DNA of 64,000 nt from Lithospermum erythrorhizon (taxonomy: Eukaryota > Streptophyta > Magnoliopsida > Boraginales > Boraginaceae). The stretch lies in contig JADFUC010002431.1 of NCBI GenBank assembly GCA_019722365.1, positions 372,001 through 436,000 on the forward strand. Reading direction: 5' to 3'. The notes under the pieces are model-generated. The model worked only from the letters and a program-made list of their open reading frames with translations, was not told the DNA's origin and made no database searches. Positions 25,594 to 38,637 of this stretch are shown piece by piece. Numbering within the stretch: position 1 is the first letter of the stretch; the number at the start of each line of letters is the position of its first letter. Position numbers and translations under genes: made by a program.

Positions 25594-28500
25594 AACATTT
25601 GAATATGCATCATGTATTAAAGAGTCATATGTTGAAGAATGCACATGCCTCTGAAATTTATTGTGAACACTATCTAGATTTTCATTCTATTTATTCAAGA
25701 GCTTGAAATGAATCTCAATCATGATTCATGTTCAAGTTAATTGATTTCAATTACCTCACCACAAGAAAACTAGTCACGCACCAAAGGCAGATTGTTTAAA
25801 ACAAATTATCTACTCAAAGTTTTATCTCATTAATGAGGTCGATTGGTTGATGATACGAAACCAAATGCATTAATACATGCTCTAATGTCTTTGAAGAGGT
25901 TCATGTCAAAACGAGATAGAGATTGTGTAGTATGCAACATTACCCCTAAGATAAGGAGTCTGTTTCCGAAAAATAGATCCAAAAGAAGTGAAATGCAAAC
26001 GGTGTCTATTATTTCACAATAACATTAAAATAGTGGATTTCATATGAAAACAAATGAAATGATTAAAAGTCAAAATAAAAAACATGTAAAAGAATCTAAA
26101 GCAAGTAATTCTCGATGCAATCTGCTTATGAATCTATGTGACAGAAAATGGGTCAGAAATCAGAATAGGGTCAGTAGAGTGCAGTACAATACTGCAGAGT
26201 ATAGTGTTCAAAATATGACGTAAGTTTTCTGATCATAAGGCGTGCTTTGGAAGCGTGTGAATAAGAATTTTCTGATTTTTTTATATTCAATGCAACTCTC
26301 TTAACTCACTCTTTGGACTTTTATTCATTTCCCTGGAGTATATTTTTGTCCTATGGCGGCAGATAATTTACTGTCACTTTTTTTACTCTGTCATAATTGG
26401 ATTTATATAGTTATATGAGTACTATAATATAAATACATAATGAAAAAAGGATATATTATCAAGTAGCAGACTTGTCAATATTCTGAATGGTCGTACAATT
26501 CTTTGCCAGAGCCCTATCATTGTCTTAATTAATCTATCTTCATTCCAGTCTTTGCCTAAAAAATAAAGACTTTGACACTAACTTACAAATCATACTTGTA
26601 TCTGCTTACTCACTGCTCAGAGTGTGAGGTAGGTTTAACCTTCGACTTCTTGCTTATATTATTTGCTAAGATAATGTTAGCTTAGCTAGATAATGAGTTG
26701 GGTAAGGTATTTATAGAATCTGAAAAACTATTTCTATATGTATGATACATATTAAAATCAATTGGTTACAGTTAGATAAAAAGTTTATGGTCTCAATTAA
26801 TTAATGTAGAACTGGCTTCTCGATCAAGATCACACGTAGGTGTAATCGGATATTTTTTTTATACAATTAATTAAATTCTAAATAGTCTTTTGTTTTTTAT
26901 TTGAATGACATAAGTTGCAATTTCATACTTATAACCAAATATTTCGCTCTCAATCTCTTTTCACAATGATTTTTCACTCATGATGACATAATAATATTAA
27001 GTGCAGAAAAATATAGGCATATATAGATTCTGAGTTGATCGTGTGCAACTCTAAGTGTAAAAGTGAATGGTACTTTTATGTGAAAGTTGAGCTTACTACT
27101 TAATTGGACTTCTCTAACTTTGGTAGATTGCCGAAAATAGCACCGCCAGCTTGAGAAATAAAGTGGCTTTTCATGATGACCTCATCATCAACCTCTAGAA
27201 TTTGAGAAATAAAATGTGGAGTCTCTCAGAGACTTCTAGTTTGACTACTGTTTCTTTCAATAACACTGTGGACTAAAGATCCTACTGAGCCCACGTGTAA
27301 GGGTGTTATTGCTTTTTATACTCCCTCCACCTCCATTGCTAGGGTTAACTTTAGTCGTCATAACCGGTACTTTTCATTAATCGATTCAAAAATATTAGTT
27401 TGTCAGGGCATGTTCATTTGATAAGAAGCCCAGCGTCATGAAATGCAAGCGCTCTCGGATTCTTGCGTGGGTGAGTTAGGCTATATAAAATAAGGAGCAG
27501 GCTTTGTATTGAAATGGAAGTAGTTAAAATGAAGCCTTTGAGTAACGATGATTAGGCGCGTCCATTGATTGGCTCCTCCGTGATCTGGAGGGGGCCGTTA
27601 GTGTTCTGATTTCACGCTTTAAAAAAGATATTCATTTATTTGTTGTGAGAGATAATTGAGTTGGATTAAGTATAGAAATATTGTTTGTCTCGAAATTTAA
27701 TAATTACCAGTTCAATTCAATCAGTTTATATTTTTATAAATATTTTATATACAAATTAACTTGGTAACCCGTTATTCCGTTACCCCCTCAATCTCAAAAA
27801 TCTGATTGAACACACATTCTACTGACATTCAAATCTGACTCAAGTTCAAAAATTATTGTCCGATATTCGATAAAATATAGTAATAATTAATTACCTGGTT
27901 TAATAATAAATCATCAATGTCAAATAATAAATTTGTTAGTATTATTGAAAAGTACGTGCGTCAATCGATTCGGAGTATTACATCACTATTCACTACCTCC
28001 GCTTACGGGTATTAAGCACCTCGTTGGATGAAATGACTGCCTTCCAAAGATAATTGATATATCTCGTTGTTTGTCTCTGAGATTCTAAAGTATGGCCCGA
28101 GTGATTCTCAGTTGGTGCGTGGTCAAAATTACAATCGACGCGAGCAAATCTAGCACAACAGAAAATAATAGAAATTTTTTGGAATGAATTTGGGATTCGG
28201 AAGAAGAGCAGAGGTAATTTAGGTTAAGCCTTTGAAATAGCAGACAAAAAGCGGAATCGGAATTTCTAAATTCTATGTAGATTTCTCAATTTTTTCATTT
28301 ATTATACTTTTGAATGCTTTAGTATTTGTATTTATGCGTTTTAAGAAGGTAGAATTTAAATTTGCTTTATTTATTATTGATATAAATGGGAATAACATAT
28401 ATATAGATCTTCCTAAAATTAATAATATAGGGGATATAGAGATATGTAAAAAGAGTGATATTGTGTAAATTGTATAATTAATCTTAAAAGTAGTTTATTG

Positions 28501-29029
28501 AAATTACATGGATTAGATCTAGATTTAGGACTTAATTTTGAACTCAAGCCGATAGGCTCAAAATTTGTCTCAAACTTGAGAATGGGCAGAGTCGGAACCC
28601 CGAACAATTTAGATTCGGCCTTTAAGAAGAACCCGGCGAAATAGGTTAGGTTCTGAATACACAACTCATAACCGAAGCCGAACAATCGGTACACACCTAC
28701 GATTTAAGAGGTAGGAGTAGTCTGAGATGGATGGAACATGAGTCCTCCTTGTAAACTCAATGCAAAATATGAACTTCAATTCAATTCCAAAAGTAGAAGT
28801 AATAATAGTATGAAAGCTACACATTTTTTTATATAACAAATTAAATGAATTTGTTAGACTAATGGGCGAGTAACATTAAGTTTATTAGTTCGATCTAATT
28901 GCATGAGTAGTTCAGTCCGTGTATTGAACCATATTTGTTAGATTTAGATTTAGTATTCTCCAAAATTTTCTGCCTCCTTTAATGAGCCATTGTTATTCAT
29001 ATTTGAACTGTGATATTAAACTAGTAAGC
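25594..29029. other. Intergenic sequence between the AS-like gene and repeat R2
   Basis: No gene recognised. A half-MITE end (CTCCCTCCACCTCC near 27,322) has no clear partner. At 27,593-27,628 lies GGCCGTTAGTGT followed by a GATTTCACGCTTTAAAA-like segment, which recurs near 19,853. The 91-codon minus-strand ORF near 28.5 kb looks like chance. Confidence 0.6.
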
Positions 29030-30358
29030 CAGGGCGTCCAATCGTGACATGCAATCCGATTTCTCAAATATTTGATCGTTTTTTATGTTTAATTGAAATC
29101 GTTCTAAAATTCTGTGTAAAAACTTACACTCGCTTCAAATTTTTTTTTTAATTAAAATTTTTATTTTTTGAAGAGATACTTTAATCACAAATATCTATTA
29201 AACTATAAGATGACATTTACGACAAAATACGATGATTAAATATTTAAAAAATATATCATTAGTATCAATTTTATAGCACGATCGGGTTACTTTTTGTGGC
29301 TAATATTTATTTTATTTTATTTTTTAGTATATTTTATTTCAAGTATAATTTTATTAGTAATATTACTTCAATTATTAATATATATTATTATTAATATATA
29401 TTATTATTAATACATATTTTTAAAAAGTTTTTATAAGCTTAAATAATATATATCAATCGGTATGTAATTATAATATTTTTAGTAAAATATTAGCAATATA
29501 ATATTAACCAAAATTACATTATTTGAATAATAGTCGATCAAATACAATTATCTTGTGAATAGATAATTAGTTTTAGGATGATGAGATATCCTCGATTTAA
29601 ACATCTGCGTCTCTTTTATCATTAAGAAAGAAAAATTTTTACGTGACGTAATCGTATTAACGTATTCTGAGCCTCTCGGTGCCATTGACTACTTGGGGAA
29701 CACGTTATCTATAATGATGATATTAAAGAAATGATTTGGTGATTTCTTATATGTTTACTTTATGATTTGTTACCACAAGTTGGAAGAGAATGAATAAAAT
29801 TTGTACGCCGTATGCATGTCAAACAATTTGGGTTATTGATTGTGCTTCAATTTTGTACATGAAATAGGTGGAAATATTTATTGGGAATCCTCAGAGTATA
29901 TGACTTTATAGATTTATTTGTTGTGAAACTAAAATTATTAGTAGTTAATATCTATTATGATCCAAAGGATAATTAATAATAATATAATAACAACAATAAT
30001 AATTCTACCAAAAATATATAAAAGATATGCTACATATTAATTTATCAGTCTGAGTGTGTCAAAATATCACTTGAATGTAACATTGAAATTTATAATGATA
30101 TCCGCGAAGGTGGCATTTATGTCGGGATTGGAAGAAAGATATATATCCCATTATCTGCGAATTGAGATAATGAAATAGAGATAGAAATATTACTTTAATA
30201 ATTTGATGTTCTCTGACTAAATATATTAACTAATTGATAATCAATATAGTATCATCAAATTATTTGATTTTATGTCCGTTAAATTGGTATGATTTAAAAA
30301 AGTATAATTTAAATTTTTGTGAATCTCAATAAATAAAATTCATATATGTAGGGAGTTA

Positions 30359-30360
<2 letters not shown>
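29030..30360 (+). repeat. Dispersed repeat R2, copy 1 (inverted relative to 51.6-52.9 kb)
   Basis: Reverse-complement match over about 1.3 kb to 51,645-52,925. Recognisable shared blocks include ATTTGATCG-type sequence near 29,070, ATTAGTAATATTACTTCAAT near 29,352, AAGTTGGAAGAGAATGAA near 29,776, GAAACTAAAATTATTAGTAG near 29,925, and TTATTTGATTTTATGTC with GTTAAATTGGTAT near 30,257-30,290. AT-rich, non-coding and of unknown class. An (AAT)n microsatellite begins exactly at the end. Confidence 0.75.
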
Positions 30361-30394
<34 letters not shown>

Positions 30395-30468
30395 TATACA
30401 CCAATCCTTGAGATTATTTAACTAATACATATTATAATAATAATAACACTAGTTATACATAATAATAA

Positions 30469-30499
<31 letters not shown>

Positions 30500-30560
30500 T
30501 TCTACACAAAGCATATGATTATTTAACTAACACCCATTATAATAATAAAAATAACAATAT
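30361..30560. repeat. AAT/AAAT microsatellites
   Basis: A run of about eleven AAT units starts at 30,361, followed by a second compound run of AAT and AAAT units at about 30,460-30,500. Both are embedded in a short duplicated segment with ATTATTTAACTAA and CATTATAATAATAA. Confidence 0.85.
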
Positions 30561-32003
30561 GTCTACATAAAAATATATTATTATTATCTCACTCTACATG
30601 CCAATTCTTGATGTGTAGTAAAATTTTAACTCCTTTTTACTTGATCGTATAAAAGAATTAATCTGGCTTTTATTTGATACTTTCACTTTTATCATTTTAA
30701 TAAAATCTTTTTATTTTAGCGATGAATTAAAGTGTTTTTTTGATAAAGTGTCTTTTTTTAGGATATATTAATAATAGCTAATGAAGTCGGCAATAAAATC
30801 ACTTTTTGCATACATGATCGAGTAGAATTGGAATGAGAAGTCTTAGTTAGATACATTAGAACTCGCTAGTCGTCAATGGAAATGGGTGAAATTATTAACT
30901 AAAAAAATAATATTTTTGTCTAACTTTTAGATTTTTAGAGAAAATGGTAATTTAGTAATTAAGAGTGTGAAAAGGGAAGAAATGCAACCTTTAATCATAC
31001 TTTTTATTTATCTTTCCTCGTCTCCAAAAATACGTGATAAATACAGAAAAATTTATTTATTAAGCGATAGTTGATTGTTTCTTTTTAATATAATTTTTTC
31101 TGATTCGTATAGGCTTTACATTTCGATGTAAGCTTTCTGTCTACGATATAGTTTTTTAATATTATTAATAAAATACTTTTTTTATCTAAATAATAATACA
31201 TTTTAAAAGCGAATGAAGTATATGTTAGTGATTAATTCGATCATATTCATTTATTGATAGAATTGAAGCTACACATGTATGAAAGCTACACATGTATACA
31301 TGCAATGAAGTTGTAAACATACATTCCCACATGCATTTGCATGCATTGGACGTCCATCTTCAAAATCACTAAATCGACTTGACTTATGGTATAGGTCAGT
31401 CAGTTGAAAATGAGGTGTTATCATTTCAAGGACAATTGTATCATCAATTCTCTATTCTAACGAATTATACGCATTTCGTACTACAAGTTAATAAAAATCA
31501 TTTACTGTATTTGGTTTGAGGAATCGAAAGGGAAGTCTTCGAAATTAAATCTATTAGAATGAGTATATATGCTACTTTCAACTTTCATTCCTTCTTATTT
31601 GAAACAATAATTATTATATACTCGTATTATGTTTATATTGTTAACGGTAAATTTTATACTGCCTGCCGGTCACATATCCTTGTAAAGGAGGGTTGTATTA
31701 TAAAGTCCGACAATCCGTTGAAAACTTTGATAAAATTCATTTTCATTTGTAAGCTTATCATTTTGGCTTCCGTATTATTAATTTATATTCATGTCAAAAG
31801 AGATAGAAGAAAGTGTACATGCAAATTTGAATAATTTACATTAAAAGAAAATGAAATAGTTGATAATAAATCAAAGTGAAAACATCCCAAACGACTTTCT
31901 GCTATTATCCTGAAGATACTAATTAGTCCTACTTTTTTGCACCCATTGAGATTCTCTAGCTAAGCCTATTAATGTAAAATTAACTTGCCCTTTTATTTAA
32001 GCC
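30561..32003. other. Intergenic sequence downstream of the YUCCA gene
   Basis: No gene recognised. Around 30,945-31,000 there is a fragment resembling, in inverted orientation, the start of repeat R1 (TAATTAAGAGTGTGAAAAGG). The 91-codon forward ORF at 31,559 has no recognisable similarity. Confidence 0.55.
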
Positions 32004-34879
32004 TCATCTTCCTCCATTGATCTCAATTTCTCTAGCAATATTAATTGCATCAGATGAAGTCCCGAGGAGGCCTCTTTTCGTGAAACCAACTGTGAAAAGT
32101 CCCTTTTCTCCTCTCCAGCTTTCCGGGAATGGTCTTTTAGGCATCCCATCTTCCGAAAACGTATCATCCCAATCCTTCAAAAAATAAAACACGTGATCGT
32201 CGAATAGTGAATGAAATCAAACATGTATCTATATATGATCAAACTGTCATGTACTCAAACATAAAATAAAATTAAACTCAATATTTTTTCATAATCAAAT
32301 CTATAATTTTCTTGATCCTATCATAGGTATGCTATCTTCTAATTTACGATCTACTACTAATTAACTAAAACCATTAAATAAATAAATGATACTATGATAG
32401 TTACTCATCATCGAAGATATATAACAAATTAGTTTTTTAAACAGTGTGCAACTATCCAAACAAGTCTGGTCAGATTTTCCCTTTCTCTCTTCAGTACAAC
32501 AAGCATCAATAGTTGTTTGTATTATTCTATCAGACTAATACTGACTATATATGTTATTTTCAAAGAAACGTCATATGTTATTTTCAAAGAAACGTTTTGT
32601 AGCCTAAGTGCTTCTGCATGTGTAAGAAGGAAGAAAACGATTTGAGATGGACAATTAGTCAGAAAACATAAAAACAAAAATACTCACAACAGTGAGTAGT
32701 TGTCAATATTAAATTGTTCATACGTATATAATATATGTCACATGTGAGACACATTTACATACATACCTTAAGCCAAGTTGGCACATTACTCTTGTACCCT
32801 GTAGCTAATATTATAGAATCAAATTCCTTTTCTTGACCATCCATGAATTTTGCTCCTTTCATTGTTATTTCTCTTACTACTCCTTCCATCACCTGCAATA
32901 TACATACATATCCATGAAAGTTCTTTTGTCAACGACTTATTATTACTCGTATCTTTTAACATACCAAAATTGATGTCACAACAAAATATATGACCTTGAT
33001 TTAGGTACTTGAGTATATACACGGTGCTTAGTTTAAGTTTGATATTTTATATTATTAAGAATTTATGGGATTTAATTCTAAAATCAATTGACAGAAGGCA
33101 GTAATACAATACGTTATTAATACACATGTAAGATTTTAATCTACCAATATGGTATTAGACTTTGTAATACATCCAACACCCGTACTTAGCTTGTTACAGA
33201 ATCAACCGACGGGTGTAGATATTAACTTTATCGAGATTGACTCATGATACCATGTTAGAAATTCATGAATTCCACAATAAAACCAATTTTGAAATTAGAT
33301 CTCAATTACAAAAAAATTGAGTTCAAGTACTCTGTTAAATATCATCATCCTTAAACACCAACATCGAAGTCAAAATAAATACTCGGTATTAGCATAATCA
33401 CGGTTCTTTAAGTACCATTATCTCTAGCTAATATTCAAATTATTAATACTCCCTTCATCCCTTAATTTAAGAACCATTTTTTCTAAATAGAAATTCCTTT
33501 TTTGATTTTTTTTTTACCAAATTAAGTAATGGAAGGAAAGTTATGTTTAAATTTTATGTAAAAATAAGTGGGTCTTAAATAAAAGGATGGAAGGAATAAT
33601 ATATTCAGAGCAACATACCTTAATGTTTCCGGATTTGATTTGTGATAGAGCTTCAACATCAAGAACTGGGGTTTTCCCAGTGGCATTCTTGAGTTCAATT
33701 GGACCGGTTTTAGGACGCTTAATGCCTAAATTATCGGTATTGCCCAAAATCAAGTAAGCAACAAGAAGAAGAAACTTGTCAACAACCCTTAAAGGGAACC
33801 ATTTCAAAAGTGTCATAGCCATTGAAAATGTAGATACGCCAAACATTTCTCTTGGCAAAATATGAACCTGCTGATTCAAACAACAATAAAAAGACAAATT
33901 AAAAATCTTCATACTACTGTACTACTTTATTCAATAATTGTATAATCATTACACAAAGTGAAAACTCATTAAAATATTCCCTCAAAAATCTTTGTTGTAA
34001 TAATTAGCAAATGATAGGAAAAAGGTGGGTATTTCTCACTTTTTCTCCATTTTCTGGCACAAGATGAGATGTACACATGTAGTACTTACATAGCCACTAA
34101 GGTTAACATAATAAAAAAGTTTAACATAATTACCACTAGCATTACTGCAATTTCCCGAATTCGAGTCATTATAAAAATTATTCGAGTCATTATAAGGATA
34201 ATAGTAGAATTTTTAAGAAATAAAATGTAGTACTTACAGAGCTTCTGACCACCATGTGAGGGAATGCATTGTGTCTACAGAGGTCCAAGCTAACTTCCAT
34301 ACCAGAATTCCCACAGCCTACAACCAAAACCCTCTGTTTTTCAAACTCCAAACCAGATTTATACCCACTTGTATGCACCAAATGCCCCTCAAATTTCTCA
34401 ATCCCTTGAATTTCTGGTATGTACGCCTCTGCATTTTCCCCTGTAGCTACTATAAGCCATCTTGAAAAATACTCACAATCTTGAGTTTGAACTTTCCATA
34501 AACCAGAAAATTCATCAAACTCAGCTTTGTGCACAACTTTCTTGAAAATGGGCTCAATGGAAAAATGTTTAGCATATAATTCCAAGTATGAAACAAATTC
34601 ACATTTGGTGGGATATTTTGGGAATTTTTTAGGGAACCCAAAAAGTGGAAGTTCACAAAATTGTCTAGGAAGATGAAGTTTGAGACGATCATAAGTTCTT
34701 TGTTGCCATAATGAAGCTATACAATCACTTCTCTCAAGAATGAGAGAAGGAACTCCATTTTCTTTCAAGCATGCTGAAACTGCTAAGCCTGATGGTCCAG
34801 CACCTACTATCACAGGACCATGGACCAAAATATTCCTTTTTGGTAGTTGGGTGCTTTTATCTCCTTTACAAGAACCCAT
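32004..34879 (-). CDS. YUC: YUCCA-type flavin monooxygenase (YUC1/YUC4-like)
   Basis: Minus-strand gene of four exons: 34,879-34,238, 33,867-33,619, 32,892-32,767 and 32,174-32,004, all GT-AG and phase 0, giving 395 aa. YUCCA enzymes convert indole-3-pyruvate to indole-3-acetic acid using FAD, NADPH and O2, the last step of the main auxin pathway. Motifs seen are FAD-binding GAGPSG (26-31), the FMO signature FxGxxxHxxxY ([11 protein letters not shown], 163-173), NADPH-binding GCGNSG (188-193) and ATGY (327-330). The start [11 protein letters not shown] and blocks such as [14 protein letters not shown] and [12 protein letters not shown] place it near the YUC1/YUC4 group. I chose the ATG at 34,879 over the longer ORF start at 34,948 because family members begin just before the [11 protein letters not shown] block. 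No defect is visible. Confidence 0.93.
33449..33596. mobile_element. Stowaway-like MITE in YUCCA intron 2
   Basis: Starts CTCCCTTCATCCCTTAATTT and ends TTAAATAAAAGGATGGAAGG, then AA and TA. TA flanks both sides. About 148 bp, close to the exon 2 boundary at 33,619. Confidence 0.65.
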
Positions 34880-35194
34880 GTAACTGAAATCACTCAAGAA
34901 TATGATGAGAAAAAGGGAGGTGATATTTATCAAATTTTTGATCCACAAACTGGCGTTCCTAGTATCCGAACTCTACTTTATCGTAATTTAATATCTCACA
35001 AACTAACTGGCCGAGATGTGGGGGCTTTTAAGCGGTGCCCAACTCCTTTTGGACCTCAAAGAAAAAGGGAAGTAATATTCAAAAATGAAGAAAGAATGAA
35101 AAAGTTTTAAAACTTTTTTTTTCCCTCAATTTTCAGTGGGATTCTTTATGGACTCTTCTGTTTTTTCACTCAGTAAATTACTGTTTCTTGCATG

Positions 35195-35204
35195 TATTTA
35201 TATA
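35195..35204 (-). promoter_or_regulatory. Candidate TATA box of the YUCCA gene
   Basis: On the minus strand this reads TATATAAATA, about 315 bases upstream of the ATG. It would give a 5' UTR of roughly 280-290 nt. It is the best TATA match upstream, but nothing else confirms it. Confidence 0.45.
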
Positions 35205-35514
35205 GTGAAGTACATGATGCATCAGAGAGTTTAAATGAGAACTTAGGGAAAAATATGTTGAGGGTCAGAAGCAAATGAGGGGGTAATAATTGTGAAGCTT
35301 TAATGCAAGCAATGCAGAGATAGAAACCAGAGTAAAAAATGGAAAGGATTTATGAGAGTTGAAAAGAGTGGAGGAAAGGAGAGGTGCAAATGGAGGCGTA
35401 AGGAAAAAGGAAATGATTTGGTTCTCTTTCTCAAGGCTCCTTCTTCTTGGCCATTCTGGTGAGTTTTGGGATAGTTTTATGAGCAATGAGCAAAGAAAAT
35501 ATATAAAAAGTGAT

Positions 35515-35915
35515 CGTGGGCCTCCGGTATAAAGCTATTAAATGGAGGTTAAATGGGTGGGATATATTTCGATGGTCGGGCGTATTTGAGTGAGCATTTC
35601 TTATTGCAACTTCAGGATCGAGCACATCCTTTGCGGGGGGTTGAACTCATCAATTACAAAGGTTGAGGGTGGCCTTGACAGCCTGCACGTCTTTCTACGA
35701 CATTTTGATTATCGCATAGAGGCGTTATAAAGCTGTGCATGGAGGAGTTAAATGGGTGGGATATGGCTGATAGTCGGTGTATTTGGCCTCGCTATTTCTT
35801 GTGTGCGGCCGGGATCGGCCTTGTCGCTGCGGGGTTCGAACTCTTAAATCGATTCTGAGGTTGAGGTGGCCTTGTGGCCCGTCGATGCTACCGACCATGG
35901 GTATGCCCAGGGTTA
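35515..35915. repeat. ~200 bp tandem duplication upstream of YUCCA
   Basis: Two diverged, less AT-rich copies, about 35,515-35,720 and 35,721-35,915. Each contains in order ATAAAGCT, a GTTAAATGGGTGGGATAT block, a TCGG(C/T)GTATTTG-like segment, GGTT(C)GAACTC and GAGG(G)TGGCCTTG. No coding sequence recognised. The GGTTCGAACTC part resembles a tRNA-type B box, so a SINE-like origin is possible but not shown. Confidence 0.65.
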
Positions 35916-36865
35916 AAGAAATATATAAGATATAAGTGTAGTGGTGTAACTGTAATTTGATTTAGTTCTAACATTAATATGTAGTTAAAGGTGTTAACTT
36001 TCTTAATTGTGGATCGATCAATCATTGGAGTTGGTTGAGACTAATCAGGGTTGATCATCATCGACCGGGTGTAACAAATGACCGACATTGACGCGTCAAT
36101 ATGAAAATTCATAAATGAGTAAAGAGTATATTTGTACTCATAAGGTGTTTCCGAAGTACATTTGTACGCTGCATACATTTCATTTTTTGATGTGTTTCTA
36201 GGGTAGATTTATACATGCATATTAAAAAAATTAAAAAAAAAAAAAGTTATCACCATTAGCATCATATTAATGTTAGCGCCAATAAGGTGCCTGAGTAACT
36301 AGGGAAAGGAGGATAATCATTGTAGTCGTCCATAAATTTTACTATTGAAAAATAAAATTTAATTTACAGTTTTTAAAAATTATTTGATTCTTCCTTTATA
36401 TGTTTTATATTTTTTCTTGTATCACTTTTATCATTATTATTACACAAAAAATATTGATTCCACCATTATAATGATAGATTTTTCACATGGTTCAAGCCTT
36501 CAAGGCAAGGTCACATTGTCTACTATTTCACCTTCCTTTTTTTGTGGGTGACTCCTCTCCATCGAGCATTAAGAATCCAGTGCTATGGATATTATGGGTT
36601 CGATTAAAATAGAAAAAATAGAAGCCCAAGAATCGAATGGGATTTTTTATCGATTTACAGTTGGAAGAAAAAAATGAGGCCGAGGCTTGGGAAATGGTAA
36701 GAAAAAAAATGCGTACAAACAAAAATTTATTGGTTTTGGTTTTAGCATAAATCGAAGCTAAATGACCCGAACGAGGCCAGTATATATATCTTTGACTAAA
36801 ATATTTATATTTGTGATATTTTTAGTTTACTCTTATTTTAGTTGAAATCGTGAAATCTTTCTTTT
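35916..36865. other. AT-rich intergenic sequence
   Basis: No gene or clear element seen. Small A-runs lie near 36,225 and a short polar ORF on the minus strand near 36.6 kb looks like chance. Confidence 0.5.
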
Positions 36866-36965
36866 AAAAAAAAAAAAAACATCAGCTGCCATTTCTGATG
36901 AGAATCGAACCAGGAACTTCTAAATCTTGGAAAGCCTCCTAGCTTCTTAGGCGGATTCGATGTTA
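36866..36965 (-). mobile_element. Candidate SINE fragment
   Basis: On the minus strand a tRNA-like segment carries GGTTCGATTCT (plus 36,901-36,911), a good RNA polymerase III B box. Upstream of it is CTAAGAAGCTAGGAGGC, which resembles the D-arm/A-box region. A homopolymer run (plus-strand A, 36,866-36,879) lies at its 3' side. The acceptor stem does not form, so it is not a tRNA gene. Confidence 0.4.
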
Positions 36966-38500
36966 TAAAAATCATGAAATACTCTATTTTAGTTTTGAAA
37001 TCATGTATTTGGTGAATGTTTGGAGGTATCTATTAGTAATGTCCTATTATTATGCATGTGTTGAAAGTAATACATTTGGGGGAAATTTATATCCTATTAT
37101 TGTCGCGTTTCTTTGAAATAATGTGTGTTAGTAATGTCAGGTTAGTAAGCAATACATTCGGACATTTATCTACGGTTATAATAAATGCGTTTGAATTTGT
37201 ATGTGGTTGGGGTATGTGTATTTTTGCAATTTGAAATCCACGATCTTTTTATATTATATTATTTTTTAAAGCCAAGAAAAAATAAAGCCCAAAGGCCCAG
37301 GCAAGTAGCGTAAGCAAACGTGGCCAGACGATTGAATCGAATTAATTTGAGGCAAAAGTGATTTTTATTCTGAAAACCGATAGAATCTATTTCATATAAA
37401 AAAAAAAAAAAAAACGATCGGCGAGGCAGAAAGCATGCGTTGTCGATGTGATCTAATAAACTGTGGGACAAATTGGGCAAGTACATGGAAAGCTCATCCC
37501 AATGACTAGGGCCGATAGTATGTCGGCCAGCCCGCTACCCATTCTGTTTTTGGTTCGAAATATTTGATTAGGTTTATAAATGAGCCATATTCGAACTCCA
37601 TATTCGACGGGTTAAAAATTAAAATATCAATAATATCCGATTTAATACTTTAACAACTGGTAATCTAAAAATTAATCATTCTAATTCAAACATATTATGT
37701 ACCCTCCTTGGCTATTTTCTAAACGTCCTAAACATTCATTATTTATTCTCATATTTTTACACAAGTCATAACGACGAATAGATGGATATATAAACTTAAT
37801 TAATAATCATTGAAAACTAAGCTAAACATAATTTTACCAGGTCAACAAATTTCCACAATTACCAACCATTTGAAACTATGACTAAAGTTAAATTAGAAAC
37901 CCATATCTTCTCCTTATACTATTTCCAAATTAAACCAATAAATTTAATATTGTAGTTACACAAATTCAACCAATCTACTCATAAATAAAGTAACTAAAGT
38001 ATTGTAAAAACATATACTCCCTCCGATAATATTTAGTTGTCATCTTAAAATAATACACCTAAATTAAGAAGAATGAAAAATAGTAAGAAAATATATTGAA
38101 AATATAGAATGTCGATTAATTGGCTATATCGATGGTTTGTTTGATAATTTAATAACAAAAATAGTAAAAAAATAGCATTAAAAATCAAGGTGGTATATCT
38201 TAAAATAACCCAATGCACTTATCTCCGATTTTTATTTAAAATAATAGTAATGTAAATTTGAAATGAAGTAATATATTATGATAAAATTTAAATAATTAAC
38301 CATCAAACATTAATACGAAAAAATAAAAAGTTAATAAAAATACTCCGTAAAATTTATCGAGCATAGTATAATCATGTACTGAAGTGGAATTTTCAGACAA
38401 GCATACTTGTTATTAGCTGCCGGATTTTCTTTTTGCTAAATTCCGTCTTCTTACATCTCCTCGCTGCAATATTATTACACAAATTTTCCTTTTTGCTTTT
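36966..38500. other. Intergenic region upstream of LEUNIG
   Basis: AT-rich, no gene recognised. A MITE-type end (CTCCCTCCGATAATATTTAG, near 38,018) begins an element whose other end, near 38,270, is too degenerate to place. A TACTCCGTAA motif lies at 38,341. The LEUNIG promoter should be in the last few hundred bases. Confidence 0.5.
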
Positions 38501-38637
38501 TGCTTAATAATTAATATTATTAACTCTAAAAGTAAAAACCCAAAACCCAAATCAAAGTTTCTTGCTGATTAGGTTACAGGTAAATTATATTGTTTTATTG
38601 CTTATACAAACATATTCATATTATTAATACAAATTAT

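Noticed and set aside
31559..31834. Forward ORF of 91 codons with hydrophobic segments
   Set aside because: AT-rich, hence rich in Ile, Tyr and Phe codons by chance; no family, no splice context.
34877..34948. Longer YUCCA start with a hydrophobic N-terminal extension
   Set aside because: The extra 23 residues ([10 protein letters not shown]...) are not seen in YUC1/YUC4-type proteins, which start shortly before [11 protein letters not shown]. The ATG at 34,879 fits better.
34847..35110. Forward ORF of 87 codons overlapping the YUCCA start
   Set aside because: Lies opposite YUCCA exon 1 and its leader; no recognisable family.
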